Counted from the stretch's first letter, positions 25,791 through 34,049 are shown. The stretch: DNA of 34,052 bases from an uncultured Lachnospiraceae bacterium (GCA_949738465.1 CATJBQ010000139.1:1-34052), one strand, 5' to 3'. Numbers and translations are program-made. Notes: generated by a model not told the origin, from the sequence alone.

Positions 25791-26789
25791 TTACCTCCTT
25801 TTCCTGCCCTGCTCTTTGGGCATTCCGGTACTTTTATTTTTAGAAATCGTCTCCTCTTTTTCCAGCTTTGCAGCCAGCTCCTTGACGTCTGTGGTGGTGA
25901 TCTTCGCCGGTTTTTTCCGGTAAACAATCAGCAGGACGATCAGCAAAAGGAATACGATGGGAATTGCAACTGCCGGAGCCACAATATAAGGCGGAATCCG
26001 GGTGGCATCCTTATGTACCACCAGCGTCCCCCTGGCATTTTCGATCCGATGTCCCCGCACCAGAAGCCGGTGGGTGTTGATTCCGTAGGGTGTACAGGTC
26101 ATCAGCGTACAATAGTCCTCCCCGGCCATGACGTTTAATGCCTCCAATTGCTCTGGCTCTATAATCAGGATCTGATCCACCTCATAGGTCAGCACCTGGT
26201 TTAAAACGGTAATGGTAAAGGTATCCGCCACCTCCATTTTGTCCAGGTTGGTGAAAAGCTTTGCGGAGGGCAGGCCCCGGTGGGCCGATAACACGCTGTG
26301 TCGGCTCTCCCCGCCGATGGGAAGGCTGGAGCCCTCCAGATGTCCGGCCGCTATGTTTAAGACCGTATCGCTGGTGCCATGATAGATGGGCAGCTCCACC
26401 CCGATTTTCTCAATGGTGACGTATCCGATAATCCCGTCCCCCGCCACATCCAGCACGCGATAGTATTCCTCCTCCAGTTGTTCGCACTGGGAAAAGGGCG
26501 CCCCCAGCTCCCGCAAATGCTGGTTGTAGGCCTCTGCCTCGGCAAACAGCGTCTCATAATCTGTTTCGTCCAGCTCTGCCACGATCTGATCGTAGTTGTT
26601 GATGGCCCTCGTCTGATGAAAGGAGTTCCAGTAATCGCTGACGGTGGGGTACAGCATGACGCTAAGGCCCGCCAGAAGGATCACCACGAGGATGATGGTT
26701 GAAAGGGATACGCCTTTTTTCTTTTTCTTTCTGGTCTTCTGATCCTTATTCTGGTCCTTATTTTTATCCTTATTTTTCTCTTTTTTCAT
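25791..26789 (-). CDS. Class C (pilus-assembly) sortase
   Basis: A 332-residue membrane transpeptidase that links pilin subunits through LPXTG-type signals. The cytoplasmic N-terminus is very Lys-rich, with KNKD-type tandem repeats encoded by a 12-base-periodic DNA repeat. A membrane helix (about 28-47) and a C-terminal helix (about 268-289) flank the catalytic barrel; the second helix is typical of class C. The catalytic residues are H170 (LSAHRG), C232 (TLMTC) and R241 (NTHRLLVRGHR). The lid motif usually written DPF/DPW appears as GAPF (about 96-99). The ATG at 26789 follows AGGAAAGCCT; upstream sequence is a hairpin-rich non-coding spacer. It should polymerise the major pilin and attach the adhesin encoded just upstream. 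Confidence 0.93.
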   Translation of the reverse strand: MKKEKNKDKNKDQNKDQKTRKKKKKGVSLSTIILVVILLAGLSVMLYPTVSDYWNSFHQTRAINNYDQIVAELDETDYETLFAEAEAYNQHLRELGAPFSQCEQLEEEYYRVLDVAGDGIIGYVTIEKIGVELPIYHGTSDTVLNIAAGHLEGSSLPIGGESRHSVLSAHRGLPSAKLFTNLDKMEVADTFTITVLNQVLTYEVDQILIIEPEQLEALNVMAGEDYCTLMTCTPYGINTHRLLVRGHRIENARGTLVVHKDATRIPPYIVAPAVAIPIVFLLLIVLLIVYRKKPAKITTTDVKELAAKLEKEETISKNKSTGMPKEQGRKRR

Positions 26790-27022
26790 AGGCTTTCCTG
26801 CCAGTTGTTTTCCAGTTCCCGGCAAATGCTTTGCCGTTTTTACGATCGAGCCTTGGCTCTGCCTGCTGACGTTGGCCGGATTTGTGCAGAACGTATGTTC
26901 TTCTATCCGTTGTTCACCGCACACCACGGGAAGGTGCCAGCCTGTGCGGTATGCCCCGGGAGCGGGCCGTGATCTCCCGGGGAAATGTTCATTCATTTTC
27001 GTAAGTACTGTTTTCTTCGTTC
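26790..27022 (-). promoter_or_regulatory. Hairpin-rich spacer between major pilin and sortase
   Basis: This 233-base gap has no gene but a row of inverted repeats. There is a 9-base stem (26954-26962 with 26974-26982, CCCCGGGAG), an 8-base stem (26916-26923 with 26943-26950), a 5-base AGAAC stem inside a 5-base CGGAT stem (26877-26909), a short GAGC stem (26848-26859) and a 7-base stem with a 3-base loop (26820-26836, CGGCAAA). None is followed by a T-run on the minus strand. They could stabilise the pilin transcript, attenuate read-through into the sortase gene, or mark processing sites. Confidence 0.65.
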
Positions 27023-28468
27023 TTATGCACGGTTCATGCGCTTCTTGGTTACCAGAAGGACAACTGCCGCTGCAACTAAGATGCCGCCTACCACGTAGAA
27101 GATTGTGGTTCCGATGCCACCGGTGGAGGGGAGTTCGGTTCCTGCCAGATTTACAATCTTAACATTCAAATCTTCAAGTGGTTGAAGCTCATCCTTCTCA
27201 TCTAACATTTTAACTACAGCCGCATTGCCTTCTGTCTGTTCAATAACAACTTTAACATCATTCTGTAACAGATTATATCCGGCCGGAGCCTTAACTTCTT
27301 CCAACCAGTATGTTCCTGCGGCTAAACCATCAATCTTTGCCGTACCGACAGTAATAATATCTGTTGCATCCGCAGTCTCTTTCTGCTCACTGGTAGCTAC
27401 CTTATATCCGTCAGTGGCATTCCCCACAAACTTAATATAATTGCCTTCCTCATCCTTTACTTTGAATTCTGCACCATCCAATTTTTCCTGACTGCCATCA
27501 ACTTTATTTAAAGTAAAATCAAAGTTATATACCGTTGCAGTGCCTTCTCCAAATTGTTGATCATTATTCCAGTTAAATGTAACCGTATTCGATGCATCAA
27601 GATCTATAACCTCTGCCTCATAAGTAATCTCTACCGCCGCGTCAGTCGCATATAGATGATTGCCATCATTATCAACCCACGGAATCACAATATCCATACC
27701 GCCGACTACAGGTGTAACACGAAAATTTGTTATCCCTGTTCCAGCAACTTTTACCACAACTGTATCAGCATCAATCTTAACCTGACTTGATCTATCATTT
27801 ATGGTATAGTTGGTAACTTTTGTACTTGTTCCATTTTCTTTAATTACATAGTTTGTTCCTACAAACTTAAGCGTATATGTTGTTGTGTCACCAATCGAAA
27901 GCGTAGCATCTTCTGCTTTCTTAGCAGGATCCTCCGGATCAGTAGGGATAGTCGGCTCTGTTACTCCCTTATCTTTGATCGTGGCAGTCTTACTATCGCT
28001 TGTTGTCGTGCTATCAACCGTAATAGCTGTTCCAACGCCTGTATTGATATAGTAGTACCCTGGCTGAAGACCTGTAAAATTCAATACACTGTCCTGGCCC
28101 GCTGCCTCCGTTTTCACGAGCGTAGCATTTCCTTGTATCCATGCTTTCTCTGCATCTCCAAGAGTGGCATTTTCTACTCCTATGACAGCATAATACCCAT
28201 CCGCATCCGGCTTAGAATCTGTATAAAACGCCATTCCTAAATCTTTAGAGATTTTGGTTTTTGTCACATAGGAGATTGCGTCATTTTCTCCATGACGTGC
28301 CTCAAAAATTTGATAAATTTCATAAGTCTTACCATATGATGCATTGTCAATTTTGATGCTATATTCGCCATTTTTTCCAGTGTCTACATCCTTTGCAAAT
28401 GTAGTGGCAGACATTCCGACTGTCATAGCTACTGCCAGTGCTAATGCGGCCAGTTTCTTCATCTTCAT
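27023..28468 (-). CDS. Major pilin, LPSTG-anchored, isopeptide-forming
   Basis: A pilin of about 481 residues. It has a signal peptide (ending near TTFAKDVD), an N-terminal domain ending in GLQPGYYYINTGVG, and a linker EPTIPTDPEDPAKKAEDA that may hold the Lys used for polymerisation. A middle domain starts at GDTTTYTLKF, and a C-terminal SpaA/Cna_B domain carries the E-box YWLEEVKAPAGY. The sorting signal LPSTG starts at 446, followed by a helix and the tail KKRMNRA. The ATG at 28468 is favoured by AAAGGA nine bases upstream; two nearby ATGs (28477, 28462) are possible. The exposed part is AT-rich, while the anchor from LPSTG on returns to the GC-rich style of the locus. The shaft role is inferred from position beside the sortase and domain layout. 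Confidence 0.9.
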   Translation of the reverse strand: MKMKKLAALALAVAMTVGMSATTFAKDVDTGKNGEYSIKIDNASYGKTYEIYQIFEARHGENDAISYVTKTKISKDLGMAFYTDSKPDADGYYAVIGVENATLGDAEKAWIQGNATLVKTEAAGQDSVLNFTGLQPGYYYINTGVGTAITVDSTTTSDSKTATIKDKGVTEPTIPTDPEDPAKKAEDATLSIGDTTTYTLKFVGTNYVIKENGTSTKVTNYTINDRSSQVKIDADTVVVKVAGTGITNFRVTPVVGGMDIVIPWVDNDGNHLYATDAAVEITYEAEVIDLDASNTVTFNWNNDQQFGEGTATVYNFDFTLNKVDGSQEKLDGAEFKVKDEEGNYIKFVGNATDGYKVATSEQKETADATDIITVGTAKIDGLAAGTYWLEEVKAPAGYNLLQNDVKVVIEQTEGNAAVVKMLDEKDELQPLEDLNVKIVNLAGTELPSTGGIGTTIFYVVGGILVAAAVVLLVTKKRMNRA

Positions 28469-28573
28469 AATCTTCATTCCTTTCTTTTTTCGCATATAGC
28501 GTTTTCATGTTACATTTGTTCCATTTATTAGTTCCAGTACCAAGCGTACCATTCTGGTCTCCCCTTGGGGTAC

Positions 28574-31500
28574 TTACCGATACCCCCTTTCCTGCTTACG
28601 CTTCATACTGAGACCATACACAAGGCCGGCTGCAAGAAGCGCAAGTCCGCCGAATGTATACGCAATTGTTCCGGGGCCTCCGGTTGAAGGGAGGGCAAGC
28701 CCCGACGAATTCGGGATTCGTATCTGGTAGACTGTGACACCATCTATCGAAACAGATGTACCATCCATCTTTCTTTCATTGATCACTGCCTCAATTCCCT
28801 GCTCCGTCACCGTAATTTTCACCGGATCCTTCAATTGGATATGACCCTCTGGCGCCTGCGTCTCTACCAGATAATAGATACCCTGTTCCAGGGATCCGTC
28901 AAAGAAAATACCATCTTTGCCGGAAGTCATCTCAACGCTAATCGGCTTATCCAGATCTGGCCCATCCTGATCCGCAAGTTTGGGATATAGTTTAAATTTC
29001 GCCCCAGAAAGTCCTGTCTGGCTTTCTTCGTTGGAAACTTTAATGAACTGAACCCGCTGGGCAGTTTTGGTATTTTTAACGGTAATGGTGTAGTCATAAT
29101 GCGTAGTTGGCAGATTATCACTATTATTATCGTGATATATCTCACTCTTTACTGTAGCATATTCGTTAAACTTATCTGTACCAACGCTCTTACCGTTCAC
29201 CGTTACCCCTGTAACAGTAAATCCACGGTTCCCATTTTCTTCATCATTTACCTTGAAATAAACCACCGTTTTCCCGTAATTCGAAGGGGCTTCTGTCTCC
29301 TCCAGCTTATAATCACCATACAACAACTGATTTGTTTGTGCGATCAAGCCGTCTTTCCCAGAAGTAATATCCTTCAGTCCATTCACCTCAATCCAACTGT
29401 CATTCCCTTCTTTCTTATACAACGTGAATTTTGCGCCTTCCAGGGGATCACCGTTTTCGTCCACCTTCTTAAAGGTTGCTTTCTGCTTTTTGGCTTCTTC
29501 CTTGATTGTAATCTGAATGTCAGCAATGGCTCCCGTCTGGTCAAACGTTAAGTTCAGCCAACTATGCTTATTCCCCGCTTCTAGCCGGTTTCCCATTTCA
29601 TCGGTTTCATACAATTCCAGAATTTCTCCTCCGGCTTCCGTCAGCTGAACTTCAAAATAGAACTCCTTTCTGGTTTCATAGCCATTTGGCGCTTTGATCT
29701 CTGCCAGTTTGTAAACTGTGAAGTTCTCCAAGTCTTTAATTACAAACTTGCCTTCCGAATTGGTAATAGCATCCCTGCCGACTTGCTCCCAGGTTTCTTC
29801 ATTTTTCTTATATAAGGTAAACTCTGCATTCGGAAGCACTGTGTTGTCATTGTCGCTGTCTACCTTGGACACGATCAACTGATTCGTCCCCTTGGCCCAT
29901 TGGGCGTAAAGTACAAGCTCCCGGACATCTTCTTCATTCGCTCCTGCTTCCAATCCGCTGATAATCTCGCCACCTTTATAGACCTTTCCGTCTTGATCAA
30001 CACGAACTTGATCACCTGCAGTAAATGTTTCGCCACTTCCGTCCGCTTCTGTATTCCATCCGGCAAACACATAACCCGTCCGGATTGGAGGATCATTTAC
30101 CTGATTTTCACTTGAATCGATCGTATTATAAACCGTAGCTTCTACATTATACGAATATTGTAATGTAGGAATAATACCCTCAATATTATCTGTACAATTT
30201 CGATTGTATACAAGATTCCATTTGTTTTTCTCCATTAAAACACCGTCTATATGCCATCCATTTTGTTCATATTTGCAGACATACCAGGATACATATTGCG
30301 TCTCTGGATCAAACGTTTTCAAGGTACTCTTTAAATCTTCTTCCGAAGGTTTACTTATTAAATTTGCTAATACAGCCGCTTTATTTCCCTTCCCATAAAT
30401 ATGCATTCCGTAATGTAAACTGCCATAGAAAACGTCTCCATTAGCCTTTTGGACCTTGGTATAGTTCTCAATTGCATATGAATAAGGTTCACTGGGTTCA
30501 ACTCCATCGTTCCGGACATGAAATGTAACCTGATTAGAAGGAGGAGCTGGTTTCGCCCAAATTGCATACATGTCAATTACCGGGTTCATCCTTTTCGTTA
30601 CATCGACAACTAATACACCCGATTCCTCGTACGTAGGAACTGTAATACCTTTTTCACCATAAGGAAATTTAAACGAAACCCCACAATGCACACTATATTT
30701 TGATTGATAATTGGCACTGCTGCCTTCCGCTGACCACCCATAAAACTTATATGACTGGCTATTCTGCCAAATATCCTCAAGCCTTCCAATTTTTTCTCCT
30801 GTCAAAGGAATGTTGATATATCTTCGTCCATCCTTTTCATATGGCTCTATACTCGTCTTAAGGATTTCTGTTCCCTTGTTAACTGCTTCCGTTGTATTTA
30901 AATCAATGCTATATTCATTTTTCCAATATTTTATCTCATAGAAAATTGGCACTTCAGGCATTTGATAAAGCTTGAATTGAGCAGCCGTATTCCAATTTCC
31001 CGAACCGTTAAACATTTGCCCTCCAAAGCATTGAATGTATTGGCCTTTTTTCGAAATACGAATCCCATCTCCGCCGTTTTCAACTACCAACTCCACTTGG
31101 TCTTGAACGAGACTTAGCGATGAATCATTTATATTCAGATACTTTCCATTTTCATCCTGAATATAAAACCCGTTTTCAGTCTTTGTAAATTTCCACAACA
31201 CTTCGACTGCACCCTTAATTGGTGTACCAAGCAATATGTCCATGTCTTCTGGTGATTCATTTTTCATCATGTATGATCCGCCATCTGACACCCAAACAAG
31301 CATAAAGCTCTTCCCATCTAGATCAGCTAATGATGCAACCGGCACTTCCTCCGCATCAATCTCCTCATCGCTCATCGCCCTCACGCCGCTATAATCCGTA
31401 AACCCATCCGTCACAAACTCCGCGGCAGCGCCGCTTTCATCCGCAGTTCCAACTCCGTCAATGGCCTCCATGCCTTCCTCCGCGAAGTGAACAATATCAT

Positions 31501-32872
31501 AATCCGTCACTTCCTCCCGGTCCTTCATGACCACCTTCACGGAAACCCGGCTCTCCGGCTCAACCTCCGCCTCGCCCTGGTAAAATCCAATATTCAAAAG
31601 CCAATCCGGCTCATATCCCAGTTCCTCGCTTCTCTGGCGGAACACCTCCGAATCCCTGGCGTATTCTTCCACCCTAAGTTCCGCATCCTCCGGCAGGTTT
31701 GCATCCGGATTGTAGGAAACGGTAACAATGTAGCTCTCCGTCTCCGCCGTCTGGCTCAGCTCATACACAGCCGCTTCCTGCGCTACTCCCGGTTCCTGGG
31801 GATCGTCTTCTTCCAGATCTGCTTCCGTAAAATCCGCTTCCGTCATCTCCTCCGTCTTCAAGCCAAGGGCAGCCGCTTCCTGGGGATAATCCGCCGCATA
31901 ACGCTTTGCAGCCTCATCCAGATCCAGATAGCCAAGGAGGACCGCATCCGCGCCGCCATAAGTATACTCTTTTACCTGATCCTCAACATCGCCCGCAATC
32001 ACGGTAAGCGCATCCAGTACCGGCGTTTCGCCATTCATGGAGCCATCCACACCCGACACGATGCCCACCTGGGCAGCATTTCCATCGCCGCTGTTTTGGA
32101 AAAATACCAGGTCGCCAGCTTGGGGCAGATACCCGTCCGCAGATTTCAATAACTCTGCATTCGCAAGCTTCCCGGCCCAGATCTGGCCGTCCGCTTCCCG
32201 GGTTACCGCTTCTGCAGGAATTCCTGCATAATTCAGGCAAAAAGATGCAAACATTGCATTCCAGGCGCCGTACTCATTTCCATACCAGGCGCCGTACCGG
32301 CTGTAGCCCTTATCACTTCCCGCTTCATCGGTTGTCACGTTAGCGCTGCTCTCCTGGTAGCCAATCTGGGATTTTGCCACCGCCACCAGATTCCCGGCCC
32401 AGTCTCCATTTTGACGATCCACCGCGGGAATGGTGCTTTCCCAGATTTCCGGCGTCTCAACATCCGCCAGGTTTTCTTCCTTGGAATAGCAAAGGCTTTC
32501 GTGGGTATGCTCCTCTATTTCGCACACAAGCTGTTTTTCATAGCAGGCTTCCTGGTGAACATGCGCTTCCTCCGGCTCCTGCCACTCACAGATCAGCTCT
32601 CCCGCCTGGTCATAGCAGGCTTCTGTGTGCTCGTGCGCTTCCGTTTCTTCCTGGCCGCAGATCAGTACCTCTTGATAGCAAGCGTCCGTGTGGGTGTGTT
32701 CCTCCTTCCCACAGGTAAGATCGCCGGTCATGGCCGTACCCGTATAGCGCAGAACCATCACCGTCCCCAGGGACACCAATACCGCCAGACAGAAGAACAC
32801 TGCCAGCCAACGCTTATAATTCTTTCGTTCACGCAAGAATCTTTCCGCCTGTTTCGTAATCAAAGATCTCAT
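28574..32872 (-). CDS. Giant LPSTG adhesin, probable pilus tip protein
   Basis: A 1432-residue surface protein. A membrane/signal helix (about 22-42) is followed by four Cys/His repeats (54-129) and a CHAP/NlpC-like domain (about 155-275) whose catalytic Cys and His positions are Asn205 and Gln268. A linker comes next, then a long unassigned adhesin region (about 500-920), a Listeria-Bacteroides/InlB-type repeat (about 925-990, YVFAGWNTEADGSG), three SpaA/Cna_B domains (about 996-1075, 1130-1215 and 1271-1365, each with an E-box such as YKLEETEAP), and LPSTG at 1394-1398 with helix and basic tail. The ATG at 32872 has GGAGG seven bases upstream; the in-frame ATG at 32965 would overlap the signal peptidase gene. 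Cell or mucin binding is inferred; no ligand is evident. Confidence 0.9.
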   Translation of the reverse strand: MRSLITKQAERFLRERKNYKRWLAVFFCLAVLVSLGTVMVLRYTGTAMTGDLTCGKEEHTHTDACYQEVLICGQEETEAHEHTEACYDQAGELICEWQEPEEAHVHQEACYEKQLVCEIEEHTHESLCYSKEENLADVETPEIWESTIPAVDRQNGDWAGNLVAVAKSQIGYQESSANVTTDEAGSDKGYSRYGAWYGNEYGAWNAMFASFCLNYAGIPAEAVTREADGQIWAGKLANAELLKSADGYLPQAGDLVFFQNSGDGNAAQVGIVSGVDGSMNGETPVLDALTVIAGDVEDQVKEYTYGGADAVLLGYLDLDEAAKRYAADYPQEAAALGLKTEEMTEADFTEADLEEDDPQEPGVAQEAAVYELSQTAETESYIVTVSYNPDANLPEDAELRVEEYARDSEVFRQRSEELGYEPDWLLNIGFYQGEAEVEPESRVSVKVVMKDREEVTDYDIVHFAEEGMEAIDGVGTADESGAAAEFVTDGFTDYSGVRAMSDEEIDAEEVPVASLADLDGKSFMLVWVSDGGSYMMKNESPEDMDILLGTPIKGAVEVLWKFTKTENGFYIQDENGKYLNINDSSLSLVQDQVELVVENGGDGIRISKKGQYIQCFGGQMFNGSGNWNTAAQFKLYQMPEVPIFYEIKYWKNEYSIDLNTTEAVNKGTEILKTSIEPYEKDGRRYINIPLTGEKIGRLEDIWQNSQSYKFYGWSAEGSSANYQSKYSVHCGVSFKFPYGEKGITVPTYEESGVLVVDVTKRMNPVIDMYAIWAKPAPPSNQVTFHVRNDGVEPSEPYSYAIENYTKVQKANGDVFYGSLHYGMHIYGKGNKAAVLANLISKPSEEDLKSTLKTFDPETQYVSWYVCKYEQNGWHIDGVLMEKNKWNLVYNRNCTDNIEGIIPTLQYSYNVEATVYNTIDSSENQVNDPPIRTGYVFAGWNTEADGSGETFTAGDQVRVDQDGKVYKGGEIISGLEAGANEEDVRELVLYAQWAKGTNQLIVSKVDSDNDNTVLPNAEFTLYKKNEETWEQVGRDAITNSEGKFVIKDLENFTVYKLAEIKAPNGYETRKEFYFEVQLTEAGGEILELYETDEMGNRLEAGNKHSWLNLTFDQTGAIADIQITIKEEAKKQKATFKKVDENGDPLEGAKFTLYKKEGNDSWIEVNGLKDITSGKDGLIAQTNQLLYGDYKLEETEAPSNYGKTVVYFKVNDEENGNRGFTVTGVTVNGKSVGTDKFNEYATVKSEIYHDNNSDNLPTTHYDYTITVKNTKTAQRVQFIKVSNEESQTGLSGAKFKLYPKLADQDGPDLDKPISVEMTSGKDGIFFDGSLEQGIYYLVETQAPEGHIQLKDPVKITVTEQGIEAVINERKMDGTSVSIDGVTVYQIRIPNSSGLALPSTGGPGTIAYTFGGLALLAAGLVYGLSMKRKQERGYR
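32486..32713 (-). repeat. Four Cys-His-His-Cys repeats in the adhesin
   Basis: Residues 54-129 of the adhesin contain four units of the form C-x(4-8)-HxH-xxx-C-Y: C54/H59/H61/C65, C72/H80/H82/C86, C95/H104/H106/C110 and C117/H122/H124/C128. Each offers two Cys and two His, a plausible metal site. Units are about 16-23 residues apart, with linkers such as EACYDQAGELIC. The DNA repeats are diverged, so recent expansion is not indicated. Confidence 0.8.
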
Positions 32873-32886
32873 TGCGTTTCCTCCTT

Positions 32887-33492
32887 TCATCTGATCACTC
32901 CAAAATCTGTAAACGGCCACACCCGAAATACGATCTTTCCCACGATCATTTCCTTGCTGACGCATCCCACCGCCGTATTGCGGCTGTCAATGCTGGTGGA
33001 CCGATGGTCTCCCATCACAAAGCATTTCCCGTCCGGCACCTGATAGGGCAGCTCGATGTCGCACTCCCCCAATGCCTTTTCCGACACGTATGGTTCATCT
33101 AACACCTGTCCGTTGACACTTACATTCCCTTCCTCGTCTATGTCAACCCAATCCCCGGCATAGGCGATTACCCGTTTTACCAGGGTGTTGTTGTTGTAAT
33201 AAAATGCAATCACATCGCCGGTTTTAAAATTGCTGCTGTTGACCGCCACCACAATGTCCCCGTCCTCCAGGGTCTCTGTCATGGAGGTCCCGCTGATCTG
33301 CAGCACCGGCAGGATCAGTACTGCCACCAGCACGGCCACAGCCGCCACCACAATCAGAGAAAATATGGTACTTCGAAGGGCTTTGCTGTAATTGCGCCTG
33401 TGCTGTTCCTTTTTAATCGCCGCCTCCACAGCCTGAAGGTCCATCTCTCCCAGTCCCTTTAAGACCGGCGTCTCTGTCTCCTTTTTACTCAT
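32887..33492 (-). CDS. lepB: Signal peptidase I, bacterial Ser-Lys type
   Basis: A 201-residue membrane protease with one N-terminal helix (about 41-62). It has the catalytic Ser in ISGTSM (S70), the general-base Lys in TLVKRVIA (K106) and the conserved block GKCFVMGDHRSTSIDSR. It removes signal peptides from exported proteins and probably serves the pilins of this locus. The ATG at 33492 has GAGGA six bases upstream and overlaps the stop of the coiled-coil gene by 8 bases. The adhesin gene starts 14 bases after its stop. A different type of signal peptidase (SipW) is encoded at the other end of the locus. Confidence 0.93.
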   Translation of the reverse strand: MSKKETETPVLKGLGEMDLQAVEAAIKKEQHRRNYSKALRSTIFSLIVVAAVAVLVAVLILPVLQISGTSMTETLEDGDIVVAVNSSNFKTGDVIAFYYNNNTLVKRVIAYAGDWVDIDEEGNVSVNGQVLDEPYVSEKALGECDIELPYQVPDGKCFVMGDHRSTSIDSRNTAVGCVSKEMIVGKIVFRVWPFTDFGVIR

Positions 33493-33994
33493 CTGCATTC
33501 CTCGGTTCTTCTCTATCGCAAAACTCCGAAAGTCCTTCATCTTCCTCCAGATCCAGGAAATCCGCTTCTTCCCCGGAAAGCCCCCGCCCGAACAGCCTAT
33601 CCGTCTTCTGATCGCACATCCGCTGCAGATTATAGAGGTATTGGTCCGCCGCCTTTTGCGCCGCCTCGAAAATCCCGTTAATCTTAAGGGCCGCTTCCGC
33701 GATGGAGCCCGCTTCCTCCAGATCGATCTTCCGTCTGAGCCTCAAAGCCTCAAGCTCTGTCTGAAGCTCACCGATGCGCACATCCTTGTCATCCAGCCGG
33801 CCTTTCAGCTTCTCAATGAGGGCATCCTTATCATTCAGCTTCTCCTTCAGCCTGTCATATCCGGCCTTTGTCTGTATCAGAGCGGCGCCGGTATTGTTGA
33901 GCTTTGCCTGGAGCGCCAGCGCTTCTTTCCCCTGTGACAACAGTAGCTGCAGCAGATCCTGCCTGCGAAGCCTGTGCAATTCCTTCTCTGTCAT
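33485..33994 (-). CDS. Coiled-coil protein of unknown function
   Basis: A 169-residue soluble protein with a long coiled coil (about 20-95; heptad-like Leu/Ile spacing in KLNDKDALIEKLKGRLDDKD) and a very acidic C-terminal tail (SGEEADFLDLEEDEGLSEF). There is no signal peptide or membrane helix. The ATG at 33994 is preferred because GAGGAG lies four bases upstream; the frame also opens with a GTG at 34006. It overlaps the signal peptidase gene by 8 bases, so it is the first gene of the surface locus in this window. Position suggests a cytoplasmic role in fibre assembly or control, but the function is unknown. Confidence 0.75.
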   Translation of the reverse strand: MTEKELHRLRRQDLLQLLLSQGKEALALQAKLNNTGAALIQTKAGYDRLKEKLNDKDALIEKLKGRLDDKDVRIGELQTELEALRLRRKIDLEEAGSIAEAALKINGIFEAAQKAADQYLYNLQRMCDQKTDRLFGRGLSGEEADFLDLEEDEGLSEFCDREEPRNADE

Positions 33995-34023
33995 TTTGCT
34001 CCTCACTCCCGTTTTTGCGCCTG

Positions 34024-34049
34024 TACCACATAATATTGATTATGTGGTA
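34024..34049 (-). promoter_or_regulatory. Palindromic operator over a candidate -10 box
   Basis: A perfect 11-base inverted repeat (TACCACATAAT at 34024-34034, complement at 34039-34049) with a 4-base centre lies about 30 bases upstream of the first gene of the surface locus. On the minus strand TATTAT (34030-34035) within it could be a -10 box; the -35 would be at or beyond the window end. An operator overlapping the promoter is the simplest reading. A stem in the leader RNA is the alternative. Confidence 0.5.

Noticed and set aside
26820-26842. Plus-strand terminator (stem followed by GTTTTTA)
   Set aside because: No plus-strand gene lies upstream. It is better read as part of the hairpin row in the minus-strand pilus transcript, although antisense termination cannot be excluded.
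26790-26996. N-terminal extension of the sortase to 26996
   Set aside because: The extra 69 residues are read through the hairpin row and do not resemble a sortase; AGGAAAG before the ATG at 26789 supports the shorter form.
31487-32152. Plus-strand 221-codon frame in the adhesin gene
   Set aside because: It is antisense to the adhesin's CHAP-like and following region, with no start signal and no recognisable domain.
32486-32713. Possible CRISPR-like repeat array
   Set aside because: The repeats are diverged, vary in length and encode in-frame CHHC protein units; there are no uniform spacers.
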